DNA of 64,000 nucleotides from Eutypa lata (Eukaryota > Ascomycota > Sordariomycetes > Xylariales > Diatrypaceae): assembly GCA_022661535.1 (NCBI GenBank), contig JAKULF010000007.1, forward strand, positions 62,001 to 126,000. The letters are read 5' to 3'. Made by a program: the position numbers and the translations under genes. Below the pieces are notes generated by a model. The model was not told the origin of the DNA and did no database searches. It worked only from the letters and a program-made list of their open reading frames with translations. This document shows, piece by piece, positions 31,798-45,100 of this stretch. Position 1 is the stretch's first letter. Every line of letters begins with the position of its first letter.

Positions 31798-32238
31798 AAT
31801 GTCATGTTTGCTGTCAGTTGTTCTGCAATGTGTATGCTATCACTTTTCATTCCCCAGCACGACGCAAACGAGAAGAGTCTAAAGGATCGCAGATCCGATA
31901 GTTGGTGACACGAACCTGCTCCGCTGAATTCCGGATTCCTCACTCGGCGTTTGGTGGTGCGACCTTGGGATGGACCGTCTCCAATTCATATCATAGGCGC
32001 TGGCGCTCGCGCTTGCTCGGAGAGAAGAAGAGAGGGAGCACACAAGCTTGTCCGTCATCCTTGAATAGAAGAGGGCTCGTTTCTCTGGGGCCTAACCTAC
32101 CTGAGTCACTTGACGTTACCGGATAATAGTATGTAGGTAGTATGTAATAAGAATAGAAACAAACGCTTAGACACCAGAGCAAAGAAAGACCTGCAGGAAG
32201 GAGCGTTGCGGGTCAAAGAGAATAGAGTATCGTATCGT

Positions 32239-32342
32239 GCCTTGCCTTTGCCTTGCCTTACCTTGCCTTGGCTATAGCTAGGTAGGTAGCTAGGTAGGTA
32301 GCTAAGTAGGTAGCTAAGTACATAGCTAGGTAGCGAGGTAGC
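32239..32342. repeat. CCTTG and TAGG/TAGC tetranucleotide arrays
   Basis: Short CCTTGCC repeats (32239-32270) run into alternating GCTAGGTAGGTA and GCTAAGTAGGTA units (32275-32342). Confidence 0.8.
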
Positions 32343-34600
32343 CTACGGGAAGTTTGCGGGTCTATGAATCTCTCACAGCCCTGCCACTGACCTGTCAGTT
32401 GTTTAGTAGGATAAATCGGCCTAACTAACAGAGATATTGTGGATCGAGTCGATAGGAGGGTCAGATAGGGTTGAGCCCAGAGATCCGATTTGACCATCAT
32501 ATCGAGACCTTCGGCGCTAGGTCTACTACCCTAATAAATGCTACGAGCAGGGATAAATAAGCAGATGTCTTGCGGAGATAGATGATATATCTGCAAAGAA
32601 TGCGGGACGAGCCTTGTAGTTTGCAGATGCCGCGCCGGTCCTGCTTAGCTGCTCATCACCGGAGGGAGGGCGGTCGCTAAGCTCGGCACCACTTCGATGC
32701 GGACAGGTAAATATTATTCCCCCATGTCGATATCAAGCAGCGAATGGCACCCACCAATAGACCGAAAGTAAGAAAAGGTTTACGCTCTAACCGGGAAGTT
32801 GGGGCTCCAGGAAGCGAGTGCACCGCCTACTTAATTATGGTGACTGTGGCCTCATAAAATGGCCCTTCTGTAGGCTTCTACCCGTACATTTTGATTGGAC
32901 CAACCAGGGCCTATTATAAAAATGATATACTTCCCCACCAATGAAGACTACATGTGCTAGGATGGAATACTTAATACAAAATACAAAGCTTCTAACCAGA
33001 AGGGTACGTTTCGTTTGGAGGGTTTCGTGGGGGTCTAACCAATGATGGATCATGTTTAAAGGGGGGGGAAGAGAGAGAAAGAGAGAAAGGAGAGTATCGG
33101 TTGGCAACTATGGCAACTCGTGTCGATATTGAGTAACTTACAAATCCCCCTTAGTGGCGGCACGGCATGATATTAACATACAGAGTAGTGTTAACCGAAT
33201 AATTACACAGCAAACCCGGGCAAATAGTATCTGATGAAGCTCTCGGGGGCGCAGGAATAAAACAAAACCCCCCCCAAAAAACCAAGAAGCATCACTCGTC
33301 ACTCACTGGCAGAAAGTCCACATGGCCGGTAGCTGCTGCCAACGGAAATTTTCGCCCAAGGGTGACGGGTGAATGCATAGACCGCTGCCACTCATTCTTG
33401 AGGGTGCTGCAATCAACCGCAAGCTGTACTACTTGCCACGAACGTGATTGGTTGAGATCTGGCCACAGGTCTACAAGAGCTTGGGGGTAGGATAGATATG
33501 GTCGTGTCAATCGCAATGCCAGATGAAAATGCATCGGTTCCCATTCCCAGCTCGGTGGGAAGACCAATGGAATATCCCCCTAGAACCCCTCCGTATCAAT
33601 CAATATCTTTAGCTGTGGAGAGAAGGAAAAAGGGGGGGCCAGGAGTGGCGCTAGGCGTTTCCCCAGAAATCGGATATGTTTCAGAGCTGCCGGAAATCTA
33701 CTTGGGTTAGGTTGAGTTAGGTTAAGTCGTTAAGTCAAGATATGATGAGCTGAGGGACTGAATTGCCGTGCGGTTTAGGACTATAATACACTCCGTGATG
33801 CACAACAGGCGGTACTCCTCGCTCTCTGCAATGCTGATGTCAATGAATAAACGAATAAGTGGATCACTAAGGTAATGTCCAACTTATTCTGTGACGCAAA
33901 CTGACGAGTTAGTTATGAGCTCATACATAACTAAAAAGTAGGGAGTTTGGTTCGCAGCATATCAATGCAACTTGACATGTATACTACGACACCATGGGGG
34001 GGACCAGCCACTACACCTTCCCTCTGTCTGTCCATATCTCTCTCTCTTCTCCCTAATGCAGTTCTCCTACCTATACCTCTACCTATATCTCATCAGCCCC
34101 ATGCCCTTCCCTGACAAAGAAAATGACGGGCCTAGCCGGAGTTCCGGTGTATAATCACGGTCTGGAATGAATCGAAGCGGAAAGGGGCATCAAAAGCGAG
34201 AAGGTCGAGGGATCTGGTTGGCTTCTTCCAACCCGTCTAGCGTCGACTGTGGCAAGGACCCCTTTAGAATTAGATGTAGCCATCCAGAGAGACCAAGACA
34301 AGAGGGAACAAGACATGATTGATGCTGAAGTTAAGATCTCGGTCCGGACCAAGCAAAATGAGAGGAGCTGAGCGGTTGTGCCAGTTGAGTGACACAAGGG
34401 CGGGGCTCCTTACGGTCAACGGTCCAACAGGCGAGCGGCATCGAAGGTATCGAATCTGGAAACTGGGGGCGATGGGAACCGCATCCGAAGTGAGCAGGTT
34501 AGGTAGGTTAGGTACCTTCTTTTCGATCGTGAACTATATAAATAGAGACCGTGGGGTCGGATAGTTCTGACGACAGACATTCCAGGGGTTCCATATTGTA

Positions 34601-34664
34601 TGTGGGTATGTAGGTATATAGGTGTGTAAGTAGGTAAGTAAGTAGGTAAGTAGGTAAGTAGATA
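34601..34664. repeat. GTAG/GTAA tetranucleotide array
   Basis: About fifteen tandem GTAG, GTAT or GTAA units in one orientation. Confidence 0.8.
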
Positions 34665-37208
34665 GAGAAAAGGGCTCGGTGAACGATCGGCATGGCACTC
34701 TCACAAATCTCAGTTAAGCAGGTAGCTTCGTGAGCCCCCACATCGGGAGAGACATCATGTCGCGCTTAAAGTCTGCAGAAGTCATGTTGTTGGCCTCGGT
34801 CGCACCAAGGGGAGATGCAAGTTCCCACGATATCTGATTCTGGAGCCAACTCTTAGCCGCTCCCCCATAGTAAGTAACTAGACTACCGCATACTAACTAA
34901 GTTGGTAGTTGCTTCGTAGCCCAAGAAGCGAATTCAAATGTCGGACAGACGACAGCTGATGTGAGTGGTACCAGCCACTTGGCATGTTCAACTCTCAACC
35001 CACTGCCTGGCCTCTTCGATGCGGATAAGGGTTGCCGGGAAATATCGTAGCAAGGGCGAGCGAGGGTGACATTGGTGCCTGACCAAGATGTCATGTAGGA
35101 ATGAGCCGATAGTTTAGATTTTAGGCGTTAAACGATCGTCTGAAGTTCCTATAGTTACGTACATGCAGACATTGCATACTTAGTGACCTAGTTACATACA
35201 TAGTTACATACATAGGTACATACCTAAGGTAACGTGTATGGGTTCCGTCTGCCATGGAACGTATGTACATAGGCCGGGGAAGCATCCGCACGTCATCATC
35301 ATCGTGCACTTCATTTTTCTCTTTTTATTTTATTTTCTTTGTTTTATTTTGTTTTTTAGTTAAGGGGGAGAGGGGGGGGACTTCTCGAGTGCGGCGGCTG
35401 GCGACCGTACTTTACGCGTCCCTTGCATTACTTACCCGCTTCCATTATTCCATGGGGGCTTCTTCAAGTAGATCGTATCCGAGTCATAGTGTATATTAGT
35501 TACTCAGACAAGCATATGGAACCTTGATTCAACGCGTCCAAGCGCTGAAGAATACACACGGCTGTCAAGATCGGGATGTTGTCGTCTACCTATGTACAAT
35601 GTAGGTAGAAGTAAATATGGAAAATCGGTGGGTCTTTTAAGAAGAAAACACGGGGCTGACGGGGGTGCCCAGCACGCACTCACGCGACCGCTAAGGAAAG
35701 GCGGCGATGGCCGACTGCATCAGAGATCCAATGTGGCTGGATACATAGTTAGAACCCTTGTTCGATCTTGCCTGTGGCGGTGTTTACAGGGTCTTATACA
35801 ACATCAGGCGATATTTCTATCCCGGACGGATTGGGCAGAATATCAATTATATTGACCTGAGATATACAATTGGGCTCTCTTTTACTTGAATCAAGTTTGT
35901 ATCACTGAGTACTCACACATTAAGTATTGCCTATGAAAATATGATGGCTATGTGAAAACTACGGGAAATAACAACCTGCTCGTTCTCTGGCTGTTGTCAT
36001 ATTTAAATTCCATCTACAATACCGGCTGACTATGTATGCTCAAGGCTGCAATGCTTGCCTAGTCTCTTCTTACTCGTAGGTAGCAAGCGATTCTCTCTGA
36101 GTGACTTGACGTCTCGACATATAATTGTTTCCATTGTAGCAACGTCTAATTCTCTTAGATGTCATGGGAGTTGTTATGCCATCTGAAGGCCCCTTTCATC
36201 CTATAAAACTGGGTCTCTTCTGCATAGCTTAGTTCTACGATAACTCAAAACATATCCTTATTATGAATCAAGTAAGAACATATGTTCAACATAGACTAAG
36301 GATCACTAGAGGCTACTTCAACAGGTCTTTCATCATAGACTACCTTCTTATCCTCCCACGGACCTTATTAATAAAGCTATTATAGCTATACTAAACGATA
36401 AAATAACCCCCACCAACATAGTAAGAGATGCAGCTAAACCTACCATCTAGTTATCCGTGTAAGCTAGCGGTGCCTAGGAAGCAAGTCATGATCCTCCCAA
36501 TATAACTACCTATGTAGACTACCAAACTACTTAGGCACCGTCCATACGTATGTAAAGAGCGATGTAGTTATGTATAATCCACCTACCTTGATATTATTCC
36601 GGTCGTCCGAACCGGGGAACTAACTAGTGAGTTGACCCCTTGCTAAACCAGGCGGCCCGGGCCTTCAGGATCTATTCCCCTTAGACCCGGCTCCTTGATG
36701 CAGGACCGCCTAGTTAGAGGTTTCATGAAATCGAAAACCAACAATCACGATCGCGCCAAGTTTCGGTAGGACATGCTTCATCAGGAGACAGACATGCCAG
36801 TCAGGTACCGCCGTGGTGGATCCATGGACCCCTTTGTCCAGAATACCTACTGCCTACTGCATCTTCAAGCCCCCCTGGCTCCGAGGCAAGTCTGCCATCT
36901 ACATGCCTCCCTACAAGTAGAAAATAGCCTCAACACCAACTGTATACTACGCTCAACTACCAGTTAGGTAATACTTAGTAACTGAGAGATGGTTGGTGGT
37001 CGTGGTGGTGGGGACTTCCTAACTCCACCTTCATCCTGCTGCTCTCTCTGGCCGAAAATCCACTCGAAACGCGGTTCAAGCCACTTACTTCCCCGGGCAT
37101 GGTATTTTGGTTGGTGAAATCCAACAGGACTACTGCCCGTCGAATCCTAAGCTTACGACTTCTGGTTGTTAGCCCCGGGCATCTCTACAAAATTTTGCTG
37201 GGACTACA

Positions 37209-37235
37209 ACACCACCACCACCACCACCACCACCA
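37209..37235. repeat. (CAC)n microsatellite
   Basis: Nine CAC/ACC triplets in a row. An ORF across it would encode poly-His but has no other protein-like feature. Confidence 0.85.
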
Positions 37236-38326
37236 ACCGACGATCCACGAGCCAAAGAGGAATGCAGAAGGAGTAGGAGCACACCGCAAATACAGCTCGA
37301 CGGACATGCTTTCGTTCCATCTCCGCGTGAGAGTATGCTTGTCGACTATGCAATAGTTACTTACTTAAGCCTATGATGCGGGCAGAACACCGCTAGTTCT
37401 TGCTATCATCCGCCTATGGAGATAGGGGAAGAAGTGGGAATGCCTTACCGACCCTGGCAAACATGTGAATCAGGGTAAATCAGGTTGGTTGAAGAGGAAG
37501 ACTATTCAATATAGGTAAATTAGCTATGCAGAGTAAAGGAGTAGCAGGATCGAAGCGACAAGCACATTGGAGGATCGTGTGTATTTCCATCAATGATATG
37601 GTATATTCAGTACAAGGATCGACTGAGGACAAGCATCTATTTGCGGTTCTATCATCAAACTTATCGCTCTTTACAATTCCAAGTCCATCTCCTTGGTCCG
37701 GGCGTTGGTAGCCCGCACAGACACTTAAAGGCGTCAAACATCAAGTTAACGCCGGAAGTGTTGAGATACGCTACGAACCTGAATAGACTAGATAGATAAT
37801 GCCCAACTGCGGTCAAGGAGCTGATTTGATAGCAGAACATGACTCCCAGATGCTGTATGGACGTGATAGAGCAGTTTCAAGCCGGAGGTGAAGGTCACAA
37901 ATCATCCGGGTTTGATTTTATGATTGAAGTTGCCGGATGGGACGAGCAAGAACGCATTTCTCACATGCGTCGATATTAGATAGTGCGACTTATTCAGGCT
38001 CTCGTGATGTACCAACCTCATACGAGGGCAGGTTACATCCTGTCAACACAAGCAGCTCGTGTATTGTTAGTCTGCTCTGCACATCCTGAATGAAGGGGGA
38101 GGGAGAGCACGATACTACACATGTCCCTCTCCTTCTTAGGTTATAAGGGGGCTGGCTTGCTAGAGTAGGTAGTCCGTAGATGCTGTATTCATTATCAGTA
38201 TGGTATTAGACCCTGAGACAATCTTGGTAGATATGAATCATGGATCATAGAGGCCGGTACTAGTGATCCAATTACCTGGAGCGAGTAGTGTAGTGAATAA
38301 AGATGAGATGATCTGCTGTAGACCGC

Positions 38327-39973
38327 CTATCTCCGCCGATAATCATCGCGGCCCCGACCTCTGTCTCTGTCTCTGTCTCTATCCCTATCTCTCCGCTGGC
38401 GGTTATCATCGTTCCGCCACCCATCTCTGCGACGGTCATCATCTCTATCCCAGCGGTCTCGGTTCCTGTCTCGGTCCCTATCTTGGGGCTGATTGTTTCT
38501 CCTTGGACTTCTACTCCGTCTTCGCTCGTCCCTCCCCCTGTCCCTGTCCCTGTCCCTGTCCCTGTTCTGATCTTGTCTATCAGCACCGCCATCGCCGTTA
38601 GGTCGTCCGTCGCGGTCATGTTCCCGGTCCCGAGCCAGAGGTCGCCTATCATCCCGACCCCTATTAGGAGGGCCTCCTCTGTTATCTCTGTTATCTTTCT
38701 CGCGCTGATGGCGGCCGCGCATCTCCTCCTCGCCGTAAACCATGCTATAGCGTTCGTCGTCCTCGTCGCGGATATCGTCTTCCACGCGGTACTTCCTCCA
38801 CTTCTCGAGCCCTTGGACGCCACCCCATCCGCCGCCTTCCCTTCGTTTGCGCTTGGCGTTCTCGCCGCCCCGCCACACCTCAGCGAGCTTGCTGACGCTC
38901 TGGCTGAAGTCCACGTGGATGCGACGGTCGTCGATGAGGACGTCCTGCATCTTGAAGTAGGCGGATTCGCAGGCGCCCTTGTCCTCAAATTCGACAAAGG
39001 CGTACTGCAGGCTGTCGCCCGTCTTCTTGTCGCGGATCACCTCGCACGAGAGGATGGTGCCGAACCGGCTGAAGATCAGCTCGAGGTCGGCGTCCGTCGT
39101 GACGGGGTTGAGCTTGCAGACGAAGAGGACGTTCTCGGGTGGTTTCACCTCGGCGAAAGGTAGATCACCCATCATCTCGAGAGTCAAGGCCTGGGCGCGC
39201 GCTTCCCTCTCGCGTCGTACCCTTTCTGCCGTCTCTTCGTCGACCTCGTCATCTAGGTTCGCATCATCGGCGATTCGTACGGTGGCCAGCTGGGCCTTGG
39301 AAGGAGTGGGCGACTGGCTGGGTTCCCTGAGCCCCGGGGGATCATCGTAAGGGTCGTCGAGGATGACGGTATGTTTTATGCGGATGTCTACCAGGGGGTG
39401 TCCCTCCTTATCTGTGATGGCGCCATTGATAGTTTCCAACACGTCGAACCCCTCGACAACCTTCCCGAATATAGCGGCTTTTCCATCTAGGTAATCGGTT
39501 TCATCGCCTAGAGTGACGATGAACTGGCTTGCGGCAAGACGCACGTCAGGATCAGAGGGATGAGGCGCAGTAGCCATTGATACAGTACCTCTTTCGGCAT
39601 GCTTTAATTTGGAGTGGAAAGTAGCAGGAAATGTCTTTTTCGATGGGCCTGATAGTAGTCCCCATATCGAAGAGCCTCCATCGGAGTTTTTGGAAGTCGG
39701 GCCAAGAGGGTCGCCGGTCTGAAAGGAGAAGTTCTGTTGGACGGAGTGAACAGGAGAGAAATTGTAGTATTTTAACTTGCAGAGTTTAAGGAAGCTGTTG
39801 TTCGTATTGGTTAGTATCTTGAATTTATTATGATATGTAAATCCTGGAGAATAGAGAAACATTGACATTGACATTGACATTGATATCACTTACTTTTCGC
39901 ATTCCTTGGGGGCGTATTCGACAAGAAGATCGATGACGATATCGCCGGCGCTTGTTTCGAGAAGCACCGACAT
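38327..39973 (-). CDS. Cyclophilin-RRM protein (peptidyl-prolyl isomerase-like 4 type)
   Basis: Nuclear cyclophilin with an RNA-recognition motif (human PPIL4, S. pombe Rct1 family), linked in the family to splicing and RNA polymerase II. Exons 39894-39973 and 38327-39794 join as [16 protein letters not shown] to give 515 residues. The cyclophilin domain spans about 1-165 ([17 protein letters not shown] ... [16 protein letters not shown]). Where active cyclophilins have His-Arg-Ile, this one has HSVQQNF, so the catalytic Arg is absent, as in its relatives. The RRM spans about 246-328, with [20 protein letters not shown] as its first strand region and YAFVEFED as RNP1. The C-terminal ~130 residues are RD/RS-rich ([12 protein letters not shown]). 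Intron 1 contains an (ATTGAC)4 repeat. Confidence 0.93.
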
Positions 39974-41509
39974 GACTTTCTATACGTCCCGATGGGGATT
40001 AAATCCGAGTGTATAGGTTAGACATACAAGACAATGAAGGATATGGAGATGGAGATGGATACGTTGAGGATAGAGAGAGGCAAACCGCCATCGAGTACAA
40101 CCTACGATGTAGTATCGAGGTGGTTACGTATCGTCGTATTGTCCCACTTCAGCCTTCCGTGTCAGATCGCGTCTGGCGTGGCTGACCGTGATCTACACAG
40201 CCACGTGATTAACGGTTGTGTGGGGATTGCGGTGGCTAAGGATGTAGTTACATAAGCTCATTGAACTTATTGGTGGGGGTGAACTCTCTAAGCTAATTCG
40301 CGTTAGGTACTTTTCAGTTCGTAGCTTCAGCTTCTTTTTATTAATTTAGAAACGAGATGCCCGATTGCATCATCATCACCACTTCGACTTCCATACCACC
40401 CACCCTGTCCCTTAAATATTATTATTACGCTCTTTTTCTTTATCCCTTCTATCCCTTCCCGAGGTCCTTTCGTACCAGCCTGCCTACCCACCTACTAGAT
40501 AATATGAAGGTGAGCAAATTAATGCACCGAGACCTTCCGAATTTCGTAACTATGACACGAGAAGGACGTAAAGTAGGTGGTCAGAGGAAATTGTTGAATG
40601 TTACATTCTCATCTCGCTGAATCATTTCGCTGAATCTCATTTCGCCGAGTCTATCTACCCTCTCATCCGTTCCCGCCTCTCGATCTATCACTCTGTCTCA
40701 GTAGCAGCTATGATAGATAAGTCGGGACCTTGACACTCATATAGACATATCATATTCCTACGGGAATCGCTTGGATAGGTAGTGCATGCGAACGTAGTGA
40801 ATGGGCATGTAGAGGTAATATATAGCATGTATGTATGGATGGACGAATTAAATAACGTTTAATAAGATAAATATATTGTCTTGTCAAAAGCAAAACTACA
40901 TCTGCCTATCTACTCTATACCGTCCGCCAATGCCGCCGCATATGCGCGTGCATGGTGACCAATGCAACGCGATAACCCTGCATTGTGATGAATGCAACAA
41001 TAAAAATAAAAATAACAAAAAAAACCTGTTCGTGATAATGCTCCCAACGCCCAAAGAGGTCTACCATCCATCACTATGATGAAAGACGGCCGACCAACCC
41101 TCTTCGAACCAACCATAGGTACGACGTGACGATCTCGTCATTTATGAATAAACAAATAGGTATCAACCGAAGAACAAACCCCAAAACTGAAGTGTAAGTG
41201 AGTAGGTACCAAAGCCTAATCAATCCAAGAGCCAAGCTCAAGCCCAACCCCAACTCAAATCAAATCAATCAACCAAACCAAGCCGGGCCATACAATGCCT
41301 TTTCCTATCCCATCCCAACCTGACCTGCCCTATCCTAATCCCATGCTACCCAGGAAAACCCTAGGATGCCACATCACGCCTACCGATCAACCACATCGCT
41401 GGCTCGCTCTAGAGTCGCTATTACTTTTCCTCCCCTCCCTCGTCTCCCTCCCCTTCTCGTGCTGTGATTCGACGAACCTCTGCAGTGCCTCCCTGGCCTG
41501 TCTCGTCTT
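39974..41509. other. Gene-free stretch
   Basis: Promoter side of the PPIL4-type gene and 3' side of the next minus-strand gene. An 87-codon ORF at 40357-40620 has no recognisable domain and is very rich in Tyr/Phe/Pro; I do not call it a gene. Confidence 0.45.
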
Positions 41510-42181
41510 CTAATCGAGACCACTGCTGCCGCCGCTGCTCCTCCGCCGCCTGCCGCAGCGCAGCTCCTTCTCCGTCTCGAGGAGGCGCGTCTGCACCCAG
41601 GTGCGGGTGGCGCGGTCCTTGCGCACGGCGTCGCAGTTGAGGAGCTCCGTCAGGGTGCGCTTGATGCCCTCGTTGACATCCGAGAGCTTCTGCTGGCCTG
41701 CCGCCATCTCCTCTACTAGCGTCTCGTCTAGCACCGGCTCCAACGTGCTGTGTGAGTTCCGATACCCTCCGAACCCCGACCTCGAGGATCTCCGGTGGTG
41801 GTTGTTGCCCCAGGACGGTGGGCTGCTGGAGAATGACCGCGTGGGAGAGAGCGACGGCGATGTGACGGCTGTGGATGACCCAGTGTAGGATGGGCAGAGG
41901 TCGTGCATTTGTTGTAGTAGTTCTTCGTGTTGGTTATGTAATAATAAATACTTCTGCATAGCGAATTCTGTGTTGTGGCCCGTGGGCGATTCCAAGTATG
42001 ACTCCATGTCTTCTTCGTCTTCGTCTTCGTCTTCTTCCTCGCTGTCCCGCCGACTTGTAGACCCGATAAGATAATGGTTGTTGATTCTCCGTGGTGTGGC
42101 CAATGGCAAGCTCATCAGGAATAGAAGAAAGAACAATAAAACCTCCCTATTCCTTAGGTATAGCCAGTGGTAATTGTTCAA
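41510..42181 (-). CDS. Conserved fungal protein of unknown function
   Basis: The ORF has 223 codons. The N-terminal ~22 residues are hydrophobic (EVLLFFLLFLM) and may not be translated; a start at MSLPLATPRR (42115) is an alternative, which would leave 201 residues with no signal peptide. An acidic run (DSEEEDEDEDEEDMES) follows. The C-terminal part, from LVEEMAAGQQKLSDVNEG through IKRTLTELLNCDAVRKDR to TWVQTRLLETEKELR, reads like a conserved amphipathic helical block that I associate with small uncharacterised proteins of filamentous ascomycetes, and it ends in CGRRRRSSGG. The middle is Ser-rich. No catalytic motif is visible, and no function is proposed. Confidence 0.65.
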   Translation of the reverse strand: MNNYHWLYLRNREVLLFFLLFLMSLPLATPRRINNHYLIGSTSRRDSEEEDEDEDEEDMESYLESPTGHNTEFAMQKYLLLHNQHEELLQQMHDLCPSYTGSSTAVTSPSLSPTRSFSSSPPSWGNNHHRRSSRSGFGGYRNSHSTLEPVLDETLVEEMAAGQQKLSDVNEGIKRTLTELLNCDAVRKDRATRTWVQTRLLETEKELRCGRRRRSSGGSSGLD

Positions 42182-45100
42182 GCGTGAAAGGGGGAGAAAA
42201 AACGGTGGAATTTGAAGTCGTCGTACACCTTCCGATCGCTCGCGATGGTGTGCTGGGTATAGTGGGAGAAGTGGGTTCGACCGAGTAGCAAGTAGATGGC
42301 TGCCCTGTCGATCTTAATGGTGCTTCCGTGAATTGCCTTCTTTTTCTAGGATGATCGACGGCAGGTAGCGGAAGACAAGAAATGGACTCAATACAGAAAG
42401 GAAGGAGAGTTCTCTGTATCCCGAAAAGATTTCTTTCCTTTTTAATAAAAAAGAAAAAAAAAGCTTATTGACATAAAACAAGCTCCCCCTTTGATATCGG
42501 GTTGGACCCAATTTCCCTCAAGAGATATGAGATTCCGATTTCGATTGTGACAACGACAGGGGTTCCGGAGCTAATCTCGCCCCTGTTTAGTTCTTGGCTT
42601 AACTATTTACCACCACGTAATCTCCAGACGAAGGTTAGACTCGTCTAAAGCTTGGTTATGACAAGACACACTGTACTACAGACAGTATTGAATATCAGAT
42701 CAGCTGGTGGCTTTAGAGCTGAGAAGGGTGGTTCTGAATCTCCAAGGAGCAAATAGCGGTATATAAGGTTTGATAAGTGTCAAGCGACGGCATCCAAAAA
42801 CAACCAAGAGCCGGACTGAACTAAAGTGCTAGTGGGGAGAATAGCCTAGCCAATTCCACGTAAGATGGCATGCACACTTGGCAATAGCGTCAAACCAGGT
42901 CGTTTGGTGGGTTGAGTGGTTGTTCGATCGTAGAAGAGGGTGGGCTGGCGGGTCGACCTAGGCGAGACTTCAAGTTTGAAGGAGTGGAGTTGCTCTCTTC
43001 TTTCTCTTCTCTTCGTTTCCTTTTTCTTTTTCGAAGATACAAAACGGCGGAGAGGACCGAATGGTGGCAACCCGCGTTGTATAGTGGTAGTACTTCGTAG
43101 GCCTATCAAATGGTATAAGAGCCTAATGCACTGGTACGGTAGTATGAGTATGTAGCAGTACCCGGAGATTCTTTGTCCAAACCAGGGACTAAGCAGTACT
43201 ATAATAGAACCCGTTGACGATACCGAGCTAGGTATGTAATAAATGTTGAGCTAAGAGGGGAAGATAATGCACCAAAAATGTAACCCATTCAAGAGCATTC
43301 ACACCAAGCTTGAATTGGGTAGCTTCAGCTTGATGCGTTGGACAGTTGGTGGCAACAATTATTCAACTAAAAATTGGTTGGTGGCGTCTATATATGCATA
43401 TGCGTCCTTCGCTAGCAAAATTTACCATTCAAGGTAAAAAATTCCGTCTTGTCGGGAACGCAATGGAAGGGGATGCAAGGCGGATGTCGCTTGTCGCGTA
43501 GGTGGGAAGTTTACTCCGTGAGAGACAAGTAAATAAGTATGCGTGGGGTGTATGTATATATGCAGGTCGAGTGTAGAAATAGAAGGGGAGAGGGAAAGTA
43601 AAACATGTCGGTCTGTCCGTTTGTTTGTTTGGTCAATTAATTGTAACCAAGAAAGCCATCTGGTGTTTTGTTTCCAAGCTGAAGATATCCAGTTACAAAT
43701 CGTCGTATGTATGAACATGCAACTATCCAGACATGCCAGAGTAAAAACCGGGGACGGCCGAGATGGGAAAAGCAGTCGACTGGAGTCTGGGGATGGCAAT
43801 TGGGGTTCGCGCACTAAAATTCGATTACGTGGGTGAATCACGATCACGTTGTATATGTACAGTAGTATATACGGTACGTACGGTATGAGCTGATAGCTCC
43901 CGTCTTCCCTTGACGTAGCTCTGCGATGTGTTCCGAGTGGTCGGAAATACCCATGTAGCCTCTAGTCAGGTAGCCTCTTCTGCAAGCAGGCGGTCGAGAC
44001 TATAGAAATGGCTAGAAATGCAGCTTCTAACTTTCTTTTTTGTTTGCTAAAAACATGTGGTGTATTTCGTAATGGCGTATGATAGGAATGCGAAGTTTAG
44101 CTTGGCTGTGAACGGCAGGCAAGTCTAGGCTTGTCTAAAAGGTGTGTTGGCTGGAAATAGTAACAAGCAAAAATAATTTATAGCTTCACGATAGTATGGG
44201 GTAAATCCCTAGTAAAGTATGGGGTTGACAGGCGACAGGTAGGCTAGTCATGCATGTCTTGCTATCTCTTAAGAGAAAACAGGTGATGTTTTAACATTTA
44301 AATAACGTTCTCAAACGATTTAATCGTTCGAAAGTGGTTACATGCTTCCTACATTCCTTTTTATGTGTTTTAAAACCCGGATGATTATCAATGACGTCGA
44401 AAATATTCCTAAATTGTTAAGAACTTCAGTGTTATCAAGAGCCTAAAAGTGATTAACACATATAGTGTATATAACACGGACCTTATGACTATGCCGAGTA
44501 ACAAGATGACGGCCAGAAAGGTCCGGATGGAATTGAACGTACGAGGGATTGGCTGATTGCAAGTTGATAAAACAGCTCTAGCCTTACATATGATGTATTG
44601 TACATCTTGACATTTGACGGGCCTTACCGAAATAGACCAACATTTTTTTGGGGTCCGTTTAGTTAGAGTGTGACGTGATGCCATATACCTAGTTAAACTT
44701 AAAAGTTGCCTGCCTGCCTAGAGGCTACAAAGCCTACAATATGTCAAATAGACTTAATAGATTTCCGACTTTCTAACTGTAGAATTTGCGTTGGAGCGCC
44801 TGAAGAAAAGACCACCCAGCCATCCTTCTCTCAGCCATGTCGATCTCGATTTCACTCAACTACATTATCTCATGACGATACATATCAGTCCCTAAAGCTT
44901 TAGAGGCTAGCGTCTGTCTGCCGCCTTGCCGTTGCAACCGTTCTGCTTTGGTTATCAGCTTATTTACTTAGTACCTATCGCATATCAACCTCTTTTTGCC
45001 CTCCAACGACTTCGATATCAAAGATTTGATCGCTTGTCACTCGTACGGCGTCATATTGTGCCTGCACTCCACTTTGCACCCGTTGAGATGATCAAGATGA

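Larger units (their letters stand above)
29740..38326. other. Gene-free, microsatellite-rich region, about 8.6 kb
   Basis: I find no gene I can support, on either strand, although many short ORFs exist. The stretch carries (TC)n at 31136-31158, (CA)n at 31631-31665, (GTGC)n at 31771-31797, CCTTG and TAGG/TAGC arrays at 32239-32342, GTAG/GTAA arrays at 34601-34664 and (CAC)n at 37209-37235. It lies upstream of the Zn2Cys6 gene (its promoter side) and downstream of the PPIL4-type gene. Confidence 0.5.

Noticed and set aside
31631..34664. Regularly spaced repeats considered as a CRISPR-like array
   Set aside because: They are simple microsatellites without unique spacers, and the genome is eukaryotic.
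40357..40620. 87-codon plus-strand ORF with a good-looking GTGAGC donor at 40510
   Set aside because: I could not find a second exon with conserved sequence downstream, and the peptide is low-complexity.
43070..43145. tRNA-like start (GTTGTATAGTGGTAGTAC)
   Set aside because: It resembles an A box, but there is no B box (GGTTCRANNCC) at the right distance and no acceptor stem.
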